In this document: one piece after another, positions 46,901 through 56,225 of the stretch | Layout of the letters: every line of letters begins with the position of its first letter | Position numbering within the stretch: the first letter of the stretch is position 1 | NCBI GenBank assembly: GCA_030844895.1 | Contig: CM061225.1 | Span: 104,794,688-104,858,687, forward strand | DNA length: 64,000 bases | Direction of reading: 5' to 3' | Origin: Ambrosia x helenae | Taxonomy: Eukaryota > Streptophyta > Magnoliopsida > Asterales > Asteraceae | Notes under the pieces: model-generated | The model's input: only the letters and a program-made list of their open reading frames with translations | Told to the model about the DNA's origin: nothing | Databases searched by the model: none | Program-made: the position numbers and the translations under genes

Positions 46901-48715
46901 TTAAGTTTATAAATAGTCTTCTACATTATCTAACATTTGAGGTAAAACAAACTTCTTGTTTATGATCTATCACATTTTGAAACTTTTTGAAATCTTCTTT
47001 TGCTTCTTTTGTAATAATTTCAAGAATTACATTTTAACTTACACAAGGGGTCAATTTGGGTTAGTCTTATCTTTAATGGGTAGCTAAAAAGAAAATGGGC
47101 CAAATGTTGGGCCAAGTTTATTTTAAATGCATGAAACATTTTATACCGTTATATTTTAAAAAATTATAATATTTATTAAGAAGTTAATGATTTTGGGAAA
47201 ATACTGTCTTTGGTCAACTCAAATGACCCGTACTAAAAACTACTCTTTTTGACCCTTTTGTCAACCCTGCCCATTTTGCCAGGTCTGTCGCCATATCGGG
47301 TCAACCTGAACTGTTTTGGCAAAAACTGTTCTTGTTACCAGTTTTTCTATTTATGGATATTTTGGACATTATCGTTGTTACCGTTTCTATTTCTAGTCAA
47401 TAAGTTTTTTCGCCAACCACGAAGGCTTAAGTGATATTATGATTAAATAACAGTTATGTATCTTCCTATTAGGTACTTGAACCAAATTGGCATGTTATGC
47501 ATAATAAACTTGAGAATGCAAAGAGCATAGATGAGGTATGTGCTGATTCCTTTTTACTCTTGACATCATTTTATTTTACGAAATGTGTATAAACTTGATG
47601 TATTTTCACTTGTTATATTTTTCTTGGTTTTGTTTTCTCAATTTTATTTTCTTCCTCTAAAAATTCTTATAATTAAATCTTTAGTCTAACCAAATATTTC
47701 TACTAAAATAGGTAATCCAGTATCATGACTTTTTCATGGAGAAATGTCTCAAGGAATGCTCACTTCTTTCACCAATCCTCCTCAAGGTTGCCATTATCCT
47801 TTATTCATATCGAGCTCTATTTCCTGAAATTCGAACATATGCATCTCGAAATAAAAATAAAAATAGTGAAACTAGAGGAATCACTCGAAAAAGATAATTT
47901 TAACACAAGTTATTTCGGATAAATGTGCAGAAGTTAGAGAAACTGAAACTTGTATGCCTTCAATATGCCGCGGCAACTCAGTGGCTGATGAACTCCATTG
48001 AAGTTCCAGAAGACACCGACAATCCTTCCAATGAAAGTTGCAAGGTTTTATTGAAGCTTAGGAAGCCTTCTAAAAGGCCCAATTCACCCACCCAAGAGTC
48101 ATCGGTCATTCAATGTGTCCTGTAAGCATTCTCCTCACTATTTCAACCATCTTTTTTTAAAAAAAAAAGTGTTTATTAGAGTTAATTACATAAATAGTCA
48201 TATGATTTGTAAGGTAACAACAATACCGGGGTCTACTTTAAAAAGTTGCATGTTGAGATATGTAGTTATCATTTTGGGGTCTATCACTAACTTTCACTTG
48301 AAAATCTATTAATTTTTTTTTGTTAAAATGACTATTTTACCCTTTTACTTGAAAAAACTTTAAAAAAACCCAAGAGCCGCTGGTGGTACTCCTCTTCATC
48401 GACGACCCGTTCACACTTCCTACCAATAATTGCTTCTGGCGAGTTTCGAGTAACCGCTAAGGTCTTTTGTGTTGGCTTGACCATAGGACAATAGATGGAT
48501 ACTTACGTAATTAACTCTGTGTATTATTTTTTCTGATCTCTCTGTCTTCGTAAGTCGTCTAATGAAGTTGAGTAATTTGCAGGAAATTTGAAAGGGAATT
48601 TACTAGTGAGCTTCAGAGTTTAAGGCCAATTTTGAGCAGCAGGGCCCAGGCAGAACCATATTTGACTCATCTTGCACAGCTGATTCTTGGTGTTGGTATG
48701 GACCAACAAATCTAG
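34984..48715 (+). CDS. GCP2: Gamma-tubulin complex component 2 (GCP2/SPC97)
   Basis: Twenty-one exons keep one frame and give 700 aa: 34984-35079, 35155-35195, 35291-35336, 36449-36583, 36722-36853, 37420-37503, 37949-38047, 38121-38212, 38359-38431, 38512-38664, 39265-39384, 39528-39581, 39677-39760, 39965-40039, 40116-40238, 46624-46749, 46834-46941, 47473-47535, 47712-47786, 47931-48121, 48583-48715. Signatures: CPSTPQWNLDRPFLTG (residues 13-28), VIDDLLSALTGIDGRYISIK and FVESRSQFKSGLVNHAFAAA in the N-terminal Grip1 region; GKYLNVMRECGHTVQVP; FLVHFMDIARDEL; AWQVHQ; QAEPYLTHLAQLILG at the end. GCP2 forms the gamma-tubulin small complex with GCP3 and nucleates microtubules. Intron 4 uses a GC donor (CAG|GCAAGA); the rest are GT-AG. 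Intron 15 is 6.4 kb because of a Copia insertion. Introns 3 and 10 hold hAT-like MITEs. Confidence 0.95.
35605..36022. mobile_element. hAT-like MITE, 418 bp, in GCP2 intron 3
   Basis: Ends CATAGTTATCAAAAGCGC and GGCTTTTAACAACTAGG are imperfect inverted repeats. The perfect 8 bp duplication is CTTGTCAT (35597-35604 and 36023-36030). AGGCGC-rich blocks lie near both ends. Same family as 17332-17792. Confidence 0.87.
38847..39137. mobile_element. hAT-like MITE, 291 bp, in GCP2 intron 10
   Basis: Ends CTAGGTAGTTAAAGAC and GTCTTTGACTACTATG are inverted repeats. Flanks ATTTCAAC and GTTTCAAC differ in one of 8 bases. TAGGCGCA blocks mark it as a diverged member of the CATAGTTRTYAA group. Confidence 0.78.
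40914..41093 (+). repeat. 5' LTR of Copia element
   Basis: 180 bp, starting TCTTAGCC and ending TTACTTTCA, with a TATATAAAGGG promoter motif (41029). It is identical to the 3' LTR by direct reading. Confidence 0.96.
41301..42635 (+). CDS. Copia gag and start of protease
   Basis: 444 aa. Residues 35-240 are the Copia gag domain (KVTYSSWVKLFRFHAIAYKV, VDDYCKQLQELANQLADVDQ). A basic GRGRGRGYNSRGRGRRGRGY stretch near residue 262 stands where many Copia gags have a CCHC zinc knuckle, followed by a Pro/Gln-rich linker. Protease begins at LIMDIGAEQHVTE; the catalytic triplet position normally holding Ser or Thr is Ile here. The frame stops at 42635 and the rest of the polyprotein continues one frame over. 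Confidence 0.9.
   Translation: MTKPDDSSSSAEKSAPTSLHPAYSVSNIQSKIRTLDGTKVTYSSWVKLFRFHAIAYKVLDHLDDTPPPDPADPSYGTWKEIDALVSQWIYSTLSDELSSEFLDTEATARETWVRLQQHFLSNKQAKAAALETRFVNLTLASCSSVDDYCKQLQELANQLADVDQPVSKQRLVLQLVRGLSAEFDTTAQLIHAQQADWNTAKTMLQDEVIRLESRKQTSSSVLVAGSSKPTNNPSQSAPSNNYPAQQNTYSEQPPSSGSPFYRGRGRGRGYNSRGRGRRGRGYGSQPSYTPWPFSPQQYPQWAWWSPPPCPYPTQSNWRPNSTSLPTNQPQNQNPAAHFAGYSPQQPAYSPSAPAAPPGFDALCPSDLSKAFSAMQMQYYDPNLIMDIGAEQHVTENKGMVPNLNLSNANTKLMVGNGQFLPIEGTGTGLPSHSQPNLYFTQYPL
42541..45636 (+). CDS. Copia pol: integrase, reverse transcriptase, RNase H
   Basis: Open for about 1030 codons. The zinc-binding HH-CC (WHDRLGHPGG, CHSCH) starts near 42850. The integrase catalytic acidic residues lie in VHCDLW, QCDLGGEF and NGRAER. 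Reverse transcriptase spans about 44100-44880 with LDVKNAFLHG and the active site LLYVDDIVL. RNase H follows (YSDADWGG, SRSSAEAEYRG). The natural translation start is upstream in gag, so the first 20 or so codons here are probably out-of-frame text. The stop codon lies in the first bases of the 3' LTR. Confidence 0.92.
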   Translation: MAMVSFYQLREPVPGFLPIHNRTYILPNILYSPQIIKSLISVRRFTRENLVSIEFDPFGFSLKDLKTGRLLSRHNSTGDLYPVTPPVLPPQACFIASTALPWHDRLGHPGGHVLDILTRNFGFSCNHNKNSFCHSCHLSNSKRLPFYESSSFTFAPFDIVHCDLWTSPIPSKTGYKYYMVLIDIFSNFVWVYPLKYKSETFPTFAKFHRLIATQFNRHIKTFQCDLGGEFDNNAFKQFAHQHGLLFRFACPQTSSQNGRAERMIRRLNDVIRSLLIHAHLPPMFWVEALHTAAYLHNILPTKRLNFFTPTFALYLRHPSYDHLRVFGCACYPNTSATQPHKLHARSVRCIFLGYPPDFRGYRCLDPTTGKVLISRHVTFDEHTFPYSIPTPPSSYTFLDDAPIGFTFSHPIPTPTTSQPMPHTISPFPLHYSRRPKPHPLQPTANPPGPPAHSAAPPPAATTQPHTAASSAGPQPPMHTAASSAAPQPHPIPSNTHPMTTRSKARHALHTTTISPVPTSYTKAFADPNWLNAMQTEFSALQDNETWELVPRPVDKPVIRCMWLFRHKFKSDGTLERYKARLVVNGKSQTVGIDCDDTFSPVVKPATIRTVLSIAVSRSWPIHQLDVKNAFLHGHLNETVFMHQPTGFVDRRFPNHVCRLKKSLYGLKQAPRAWYTRFATFILSRGFRGSVCDNSLFIYKHGEHTAYLLLYVDDIVLTASSVTLLNNIITTLSREFAMTDLGSLHHFLGIRVTRQANGLFLDQSQYAKDIIQRASMTNCKPCTTPVDLSSKLSATDGPLFHDPTLYRSLAGALQYLTFTRPDISYAVQQVCLFMHEPHEPHFAFLKRIIRYLQGTLDYGIRIIKSESHSLVAYSDADWGGCPDTRRSTSGYCVFLGDNLISWSSKRQPTISRSSAEAEYRGVANAVAEATWIRNLLLELHLPLRQASVVYCDNVSAVYLSDNPVQHQRTKHIEIDIHFVREKVRVGDIRVLHVPTSLQYADIFTKGLPRQLFQSFRSSLSVCPTPAQTAGES
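45631..45810 (+). repeat. 3' LTR of Copia element
   Basis: 180 bp, matching the 5' LTR base for base. It is followed by the target duplication ATACT. Confidence 0.96.
46122..46300 (-). mobile_element. Possible SINE in GCP2 intron 15
   Basis: The plus strand starts with a T tract (46128-46144) and has GGGACTTGAACCCTAAACC, the complement of a tRNA B-box-like GGGTTCAAGTCCC. Borders were not resolved. Confidence 0.4.
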
Positions 48716-49071
48716 ATTTTTTTTTTGTGTGCCTGTTTTCCTGCATCATGATACATATTCTCTGTTTTGAAATTACGGTGTGTGTATGCTCTGTTTTGAA
48801 ACGACGGCCTGTGATTGTCTAAAAGTAAATTTTAAATTTTAATCTCTTATTTAAAATCAACAACTTTCGTCTAATGCAGCAGCTCTTTGTAATATTATCA
48901 TTATTATAACTAACTCTAATAATAATAAAATAAAGGGAAAACACCAATCAGATGCCAGGCTTGAACATAATATCTTGATTAAATTAGTCTATTAATTAAG
49001 TATTACTATCTTGAACAAGTCAAAGAACAGAAGACTCCCTAAAACTGACTGAGTTCAAGCAGATTGATTGA
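48716..49071. other. Spacer between GCP2 and the WAK pseudogene
   Basis: GCP2 3' UTR, then AT-rich DNA with a short ATTATTAT/AATAATAA stretch near 48895-48930. No gene. Confidence 0.4.
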
Positions 49072-49083
49072 TTGAGAGTAGAT

Positions 49084-49773
49084 ATGTTCACTAGATACAT
49101 ATTACTACTGCTGTTTATCATCAGAATCTGTTTCACTAAAACATCATCTCAACCTTCGCCTGGATGCCAAGATAGATGTGGCAGCGTGACGATCCCGTAC
49201 CCATTTGGAATCGGGCGCAATTGTTCAGCAGACAACACATATTCCATAGTTTGCAGCACTAGTATCAATCTCGAGGTATTAGAAATCTCACTAGTTCGTG
49301 TCAACAGTCCGTTGTTTAATAGCTGTAATGGTAGTACAAACTATCTGACTGTAGTAAACTTCAGCCATTTACATACCCGTCTACCGCCACTAGATTAACA
49401 GCTATGGGATGCAATAATCTTGCATTGATCAGGGGGGCGAACAGGCGTTCTTGGAGGTTGCATTTCTCTTTGCAATATTAGTGTCCCGGATAGGACCTGC
49501 ACTTGAGTTTATTAATGCTTCGGTAGGTAGCGTACCGTCTGCAAATGGGTGCAGGTATGCTTTTATGGTGGATGAAGTTGATTGGTTCGGTAACTTGTCA
49601 AACATATTTGAGGTGCAAAGCAGCTTGCCCAGTGTTCCTGCTGTGCTAGATTGGAAATTATCATGGAATTGCAGAGCATTTGCACCACTCGGTTCGTTGT
49701 CTATTTGTGGCAGTAATTCTTTCTGTTCAAACCAAGGGTACCAAGGAAATCCATACCTACCAGGAGGCTGCCA
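49084..49773 (+). pseudogene. Wall-associated kinase (WAK), extracellular part, broken
   Basis: A signal peptide (MFTRYILLLLFIIRICFTKT) leads into the galacturonan-binding GUB_WAK domain (CGSVTIPYPFGIGRNCSADN). The frame stops at 49398. From 49451 the remainder resumes with frameshifts: INASVGSVPSANGCRYAFMV, then the cysteine-rich EGF-like end SICGSNSFCSNQGYQGNPYL. It closes at a plausible donor (CAAG|GTAAAT, 49773). WAKs are plasma-membrane receptors for pectin; this copy cannot encode one. The kinase part follows after about 2.2 kb of inserted repeats. Confidence 0.85.
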
Positions 49774-50689
49774 AGGTAAATCTTTCTTTAGTAACAGATA
49801 GGGCTGATGGTTGGTAACGGGTGAGGTTCAACATAGTTATGACTGTTCAAAAAGCTTGTGGCTTGTAGCTCACTCAAAATTCAAACGAGCCGAGCTCTAG
49901 CGAAGGTAAGCTTGCTTGTTAGGTTTGCGCCAAGCCGCCAATTTTAACGTTTGTGAGTTATAACCCACATAGCAGGTTTTATATCAATCTAAGCTAGTCG
50001 TTTGACTCATATTAAATTTGTTTACAAATTTTGAGTTGAAAAAACAAATGGGCTCGAGTGTTTTACGAGCCGAGCTCAAAATTTCAGCTAAGATCAACGA
50101 GCTAAGCGGGCTCATTTGACTTCCAGCCTGAGGTGAAGCTGGCTCATTAAGCGGACCTAGGTACGGTTGGGGTTGGCTAGGCTGGGCACACACTTTTTTC
50201 AAAGAAAAAAAAAAAGACATGTTACTACTTTTAACAAAATTATATTACTTCTATATGATTCAGAGGACTTTATGCATGAAAAATATACCTTTGATGACTT
50301 TTGACTCATTTCCTTCCTGTTAACACTCTAGCTCTTTGACCCATTAGTGATAAAACATAAATTCACCTAAATGCGCATTAAAGTGACCAAGATGTTTGAT
50401 TTGACTATACTTATATGTAGTTAAATCATTGTACATAGATATCTTTCTAATACTTAATGGATTCATTTGTTTGGATTAACCTGCAGTTTAAGCCGGAGCT
50501 GAAGCTCCACCGGTTGCATCACTTGCCGTTCAAAAAAAAAAAACCCTACAGTTTAAGATTAATTATGTTTATGTTAGGTGGCGATATTAACTAATGGGTC
50601 AATTTTGTTTTCTTTTTAATCACATTATTATATGATCAAAGAAAAGAAAAAAATATTAGCTAAACAGGTCAAAGGTTTTTGAATGAAAA

Positions 50690-51112
50690 AACCCCCTACG
50701 ACCAGCAGATCTCCTTGTCTTTGGGTGGGCCGGGAGGAGCATGCTTGTGTTGACCTGACGGGTGTATCTCCCCTAAGGTTGAGGGATAGTGGCTTTGTAG
50801 CAGGGTAAGCGTGCGGAAAGCAGAGGCAAAGAAGGTAGAAAAACATGCTAAAGCCTGCGAGGAGAACCAACACGTTTTTGTACCCTTGGCTTTTGATACC
50901 TTTGACTCATTGGCATCAGAGGCTATCCGTTTCTTGACCAGGGTCCAGCGGGTTATTCATAGTAGTGTCTCGGCTTCAGGTGGGCAGGGTTACGTTTTTA
51001 GTAGATTAGGATTTGTTATTCAGAAAGGGGTGGCGGCGCAACTTGTTGCCCGCCTGCCCGTTATCTTGATGTAATTTTCTTTGTCCGGAAATGAAAGTTT
51101 TTCTTACAAAAA
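50690..51112 (+). mobile_element. Retroposed fragment with an 87-codon open frame
   Basis: The open frame at 50811-51074 reads KVEKHAKACEENQHVFVPLA, DTFDSLASEAIRFLTRVQRV and RLGFVIQKGVAAQLVARLP, then a short UTR and A-rich end. The last part recurs at 51580-51740 (RIGFAIQKGIAAQLVARLP) and 13745. I believe similar text is common in plant annotations as the end of retroelement-like proteins, but I cannot name the family. The copies look like 5'-truncated retroposons. Confidence 0.55.
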
Positions 51113-51579
51113 AATCTTGATACAAAGTTTTTGATTGTTCTTGTAATTGCATTTGTCAGAATATAATAATAGGTTGTTACTTGTCGTTAGACTAGCTTAG
51201 CCCATTAATTAAGAGTAGGCTTTGTATTTAGATTGTACCATTTACTACATACATATAATAAAATCCTTAAAATAAAAATAGCAACATGTATGTATGTATG
51301 TTTGTTTGTGGGTCAACCTTGGTTGTTGCAAGTTTCAACATGTACGTACTAAAACTTGAGCTTGTCTTTTAAACAAACACGAACCCATTACCTAACTCGG
51401 CGGCCATATTGACTGACACTAATGATGCAATAATTTGCAAATTTAGAAACTGAAATTGCAAAGAAAATTCAAGAGATGAGAAGCAATGATAAGCAGCAGC
51501 TTGTCAACTAAAGAAAGAAACAAGAGATTTATTTAGAGTATGCGACTGACTTTTAATAAATAGCCCCTGAGGCGGTTCA

Positions 51580-51762
51580 CTTTTTGGAGCGGGTGCAGAA
51601 GGTGGTCCACAGTGACTCGCAGAGCCCAAGAAACCAAGGCTTTGTATTTAGTAGAATAGGATTTGCGATTCAAAAGGGGATAGCGGCGCAACTTGTTGCT
51701 CGGTTACCCATTATCCAGATGTAATTTGTTCTTAAGATCTCTTTTTATTAATAAAAAAAAAA
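51580..51762 (+). mobile_element. Second truncated copy of the retroposed 3' end
   Basis: Encodes VHFLERVQKVVHSDSQSPRN, RIGFAIQKGIAAQLVARLP, then UTR and A tract. Confidence 0.55.
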
Positions 51763-52041
51763 TAAAAAAAATATCTAACCTAAAAATAAATAAATAAATA
51801 GCTACGTACATAATTGACTTGTTGCTAGCTTACCGGCCAAACCAAACATTAGAAACTCCAAGTCCTTGGAAGAAGAAACTCATGTCATAATAAATAAACT
51901 TAATTTAGCATCATGGCATTTTACCTTGACTAAATAAAATCCAACCAATCTCTACCTCAATTCCCTGTTATCTTGATCGCCATCATCATCTTCTAATGAT
52001 TCCATTTCTGTATAATAAATCTGTGGAGTTTGCCCTTTACA

Positions 52042-52294
52042 CTAAGGACCGCATTCATCACAAATAAACTGCTCGATTTCGCTTTCGTCTTTGATTTTTG
52101 ACTTTTTAACTGCGATAATGTTCCCATCGGTTAACGCTCCCTTGTACACAGTTCCCTGAACGATGGGAACACTATCGTAAGTTAAAAGGAGAGAACGCTG
52201 AGCTCGGACCAGCTTCAAGGGAGTGTTGACCGATGGGAACATTATTGTAGTAAAAAATCAAAGACGAAAGCAAAATCGAGCAGTTGATCACAAA
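52042..52294. repeat. Inverted duplication of WAK kinase N-lobe
   Basis: The minus strand of 52045-52149 encodes QGTVYKGALTDGNIIAVKKS. The plus strand of 52213-52294 encodes nearly the same segment (VLTDGNIIVV, then shifted). The two arms of about 80 bp face each other across about 65 bp. Confidence 0.85.
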
Positions 52295-52990
52295 TTAACC
52301 TTAGAAATGTGGTTAAATTACATGGTTGTTGCTTGGAGACAGAAGTCCCACTCTTGGTGTGTGAGTTCATCCCTAATGGAACTCTTTATGATTGTATACA
52401 TGATCAAAATCAATATTTCCCTCTAACATGGGAAATTCGATTACCGATATATCAAGTCCACAAACATACTCTTAGACGAAGAATTTAGAGCAAAAGTTGC
52501 GGATTTTGGGACTTCAAGAACACTTGTTGTCGATCAAACTCATCTCACCACAAAAGTACAAGGCACATTTGGATACTTAGATCCAAAGTGCTTTCAATCA
52601 AGCTAGTTTACAGAAAAGAGTGATGTTTATAGCTTCAGAGTGGTTCTGGTGGAACTATTAGCCGGACAAAAACCTATAACATCATTTGAGGTTGGCGAAC
52701 CTCATAGTTTGGCGATGTATTTTTTGTCGGCAATTGAGGAGAATCGTTTGTCTAAGATGGTCGATCCTCGTGTGAAGATAGAGGGCGAGGAAGGTCAAAT
52801 TAAAAGATTTGCGAACAGATGCTTGAATTTGGATGGGAGAAAACGACCCAGAATGAAAGAAGTAGCCATTGAATTGGAACTCATACGGGCAACTGAAGAG
52901 TTTGAATATAAAAACACCATTGAACAAGCTAAGATTTGGGACGCCACGTCTATCACGTACGGAGTTCCCCGTGCGTTCTTAGTTGGCCGT
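52213..52990 (+). pseudogene. WAK kinase domain, broken
   Basis: Kinase subdomains in order: NVVKLHGCCLETEVPLLVCE (subdomain V region) and FIPNGTLYDCIHDQNQYFPL. A deletion then joins LPIY directly to the segment KSTNILLDEEFRAK, removing the helix before the catalytic loop and the HRD motif. VADFGTSRT (DFG) and KVQGTFGYLDPKCFQSS follow, then a TAG at 52603 in place of a sense codon. FTEKSDVYSFRVVLVELLAG and a C-lobe open to 53035 complete it. Loss of HRD and the stop rule out activity. The reading frame ends in a TA microsatellite. Confidence 0.88.
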
Positions 52991-52991
52991 T

Positions 52992-52995
<4 letters not shown>

Positions 52996-53061
<66 letters not shown>
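52996..53061. repeat. Compound (TA)n(GA)n microsatellite
   Basis: About 19 TA units are followed by about 14 GA units at the end of the WAK kinase relic. Confidence 0.97.
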
Positions 53062-53069
53062 CCTATAAA

Positions 53070-53580
53070 TTTTCTTCTTCTAATAAATGATGTTGAAGCG
53101 TTCAAGAAACGACGATATATCGAATCACTTTATCATATGGTACATCTAATATTGTCACTTTCTAACATCGTTATCATTTATTTATTTTATTAATCATGTA
53201 AGAATCCAGATTGATTTGATAAAATTAGTGATAGATTATAGATTAAAATGTTGATTCCATTAGTCTATAATAAAAACTCACAAATTAATGAATTTATTGT
53301 TCAAAACATTATAGGTTGGCAACAAAGTGATTTAATATACCAAAAAGTATAAAACATGATGAAAATTTTATAGAAAATAACTGGAAACTATATAAAAGTA
53401 TAATAACGGGACAAGGGCATTATTAGTTTAACTACTATCTTTATTATATTATATTGTTAATAACTAAAATGTTGGTGAGAGGCTAAAAAAACCCCACGAA
53501 TCATGAGTTTGTATCGTTGAACCATCCAAGGAATGATTAATTCCAACTGCCCATATTTATTTATTTGTTTTTAATATAAT
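53070..53580. other. AT-rich spacer
   Basis: No gene or element recognised. Confidence 0.4.
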
Positions 53581-53584
53581 ATAA

Positions 53585-54627
53585 CTAGCTGATTACCCCG
53601 GGAGGGTCCCGGGGTTGAAAAATATAATTTTACGTGATAACCTATTGCAAATGGCTCAAGTTAACTAACCACAAAATCTCTCAATCATTGCATGTTCATA
53701 GTATTCTAATCAGTAATAACTCATATTCCTTAATCTAAAACCTAATCAGTAATCATCTAAAGAATCACTTATGTAAGCTGCAACTATTCAAAAACTCATC
53801 ACATCTTTCTAATTTCTCACATTCTAATGGCTCTTATAATTCCTAACCTAATAAACTAAACAAACACTTAAGTTGAAAGTTGTAACCATTGCATCTCATT
53901 ATGCCACGTGGCATAATCAAGAGATGGTTGAGACCACCATTGAACGCCACATCAGCAACTATCAATATTCCCGAGAGTGTCATGGGATTGAAAAATATAA
54001 CCATTCTAATAATACTAATACTAATGGTAATAATTATTACTCTTGTAATTAAATAAATAAAAAATAATCTTGCTATAAGCTGACACCATGTGTTGCAGTG
54101 TTGCGCGATACTTTCTCCTAGCTTCTCTTGATGAAGTATACCTAGTAAAATTCCAATGATAACATGGTGATTGGGCTGATTTTCAACATCGTAGATAAGA
54201 ACGTGGTTTAAAAGAAAAAACATGATTAATGAATAACATGAACACTTTGTGTGTTTTTTTTCCTGTACGAACGAAACCCTATTAAAAATAGTTGATTTTT
54301 TCTCCGTTTTTTATATAGCACTATGGTACTCGTTGGAAAGATAATAAAACGCTCGTTAATTTGGTGTAATTTTTTTTCTTTAAAAAATCTCGTATATAAA
54401 AGATATAAACGTTTAAAAATTATGGGAGGAAATATGAGATAAAAAATTTTAAATTTATATTTAAATTCTTTTTTTCCTAAAATAACTCAATTTAATTAAA
54501 AAGGGAAATAATTTAAAAACACTAAAATCTTTGAATTATGATGTCACGTGGCAGTTTCATGGAGAGGTTGAAGGCACCATTGAATGCCACGTCAGCAATG
54601 TTCAATTCTTTTATATATATTAATAGA
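53585..54627 (-). mobile_element. Nonautonomous Helitron, 1043 bp
   Basis: On the minus strand the element starts A|TCTATTAATATATATAAAAG (5' TC rule, 54627). It ends CCCCGGGACCCTCCCGGGG (8 bp stem, 3 nt loop), then TAATCAGCTAG|T (CTRR before T, 53585). A second diverged copy of the 3' end (ATATTTTTCAATCCCATGAC, ending CTCTCGGG) lies inside near 53965-53995. There is no Rep/helicase gene. Confidence 0.72.
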
Positions 54628-54916
54628 TATTTAGAACCTTGATTTTTAAATAAAGCTATCTTATAATATTTTTGTTTTTGTTTACATGTATATTCTTCTT
54701 TATTTTTGAGTGAAAATAGCTAGCATATGACTGACTACTTGACAATACAACTTAATTGCGGATATTAACCTTTACTTAAAGGGTTAAATTTCGACAAAAT
54801 CAACTGGTTCATAACAAGGTGTTTCAGTAATATGAACAGAATCCAAATAAATTAGGAGAAGCTTGAGATAATTAATGGGAAGAGTTCAAAGCATAAGAAA
54901 AGTAAACCATAAGAGC

Positions 54917-55124
54917 GATTTTTTTTTTATTAAAATGGTGCTACATTGGGAATTTTTTGTGCATCGACCAACGTACAGCCTCCATCCTTCTCTCCTAGTC
55001 ACCAGCCACGTCAACATAAACCGCAAGTTAAACTTGCGGTTTCACTAATTGCACAAATACCCTCCTGACACACACCAAATGCACAAAAAATTCCCATTGT
55101 AGCACCATTTTAATAAAAAATTCC
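54917..55124. mobile_element. MULE-like MITE, 208 bp
   Basis: The arms TATTAAAATGGTGCTACATT and AATGTAGCACC-type complement extend for about 40 bp (GGGAATTTTTTGTGCA on both sides). Flanks CATAAGAGC and CACAAGAGC form a 9 bp duplication with one mismatch. A 25 bp perfect palindrome sits in the centre (55018-55042). Confidence 0.68.
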
Positions 55125-55133
55125 CACAAGAGC

Positions 55134-55708
55134 TCATTCAACAAAAAATCAGGCGCGGCTCAACAAATGTCTATCCCACCCTAAATATGAAATGTCCAAT
55201 GTTGATCCAATAAGTCTAGCTCTTATGTGAGATGCTTAATATTGATGCATTAACCTACTAAGTAATAACATTAAAAACGTTAGTTTATATTAATAAATTC
55301 TTTAGGGCCCAAGGACCTTTTCTTACGGCTTGTTCATGACACTTGAATCCTTAGGACCGGCCGACTGACCACACTAGTGGGTTTTCGAATTGTTCTTCAT
55401 GGGTGTATGCATGATCTATGTGGGTTTGGGGAAAACTCGTGGCAAACATCACTCACACTCAAACTCATTACATAAGTGGTAATTCAAGTTTTTCCAGCTG
55501 TCGTCGTTAAACAAATTTATTTAGTGATGCACAAAATAAGTTTTCTCCTTGACAATACAAGATTTTAAATCTACCATTTCAAGACAAAGTCGCTACATGT
55601 CTAGCATACACACACATTTTATTTAGTTGGCTCAGTTTGGTACATCATCTCAATTTCGTTATGCAATTATTGAAATTTTATATGGCGAGTTAACACCATT
55701 TACAATGG
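55134..55708. other. Spacer without recognised gene
   Basis: No coding sequence or clear repeat ends. Confidence 0.4.
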
Positions 55709-55717
55709 ATTGAACTA

Positions 55718-56216
55718 GGGGTGTAAACGAGCCGAGCCGAGCCCGAGCCTGACTGGGCTCGGCTCGGGCTCGTTAAGGTTTTGTGAAGCTCGAGCTCGAG
55801 CTCGGCTCGGTTCGAGCCTACAATCTTGAGCTCGAGCTCGGCTCGCTAGCAAAATCCAAAGCTCGAGCTCGGCTCGGCTCAGCTCGAGGTGATTTGAGAA
55901 TCTCAAACGAGCTCAAAAGCTCGGCTCGAGCTCGCAAAAGCTCGGCTATAACTTAGGCTCGCGAGCCCAATCGTTAAGGCTATAACTTAGGCTCGGCTGT
56001 AACTTAGGCTCGGGCTCGGGTTCGGGCTCTAGCTCGTTAAGGCTCGATTAGGCTCGCGAGCCCAATCGAGCTTTGTATCTAGGGCTCGAGCTCGGGCTCG
56101 ATAGCTAAACGAGCCATATTTCAGGCTCGGGATCGGCTCGGGATCGGCTAGGCTCGGCTCATTCGAGCTTTTTCCCGAGCCGATCCCGAGCCGCTACGTG
56201 TCATTTACACCCCTAG
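55718..56216. mobile_element. CTCGAGCTCGGCT-rich MITE, about 499 bp
   Basis: Ends AGGGGTGTAAACGAGCC and ATTTACACCCCT are inverted. Flanks ATTGAACTA occur on both sides (55709-55717 and 56217-56225); overlap with the end CTA makes a 6, 8 or 9 bp duplication possible. The interior is a dense array of GAGCTCGGCTCG-like units. It is probably hAT-derived. Confidence 0.75.
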
Positions 56217-56225
56217 ATTGAACTA

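Larger units (their letters stand above)
49774..52040. other. Repeat-filled interval inside the WAK pseudogene
   Basis: Contains AGCTCGGCTCG-type MITE text (49846-50200), a SINE tail ending CTTGCCGTTCAAAAAAAAAA (50488-50533), two copies of the unidentified retroposed 3' end (50811-51112, 51580-51760), and AT-rich filler. Confidence 0.55.
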
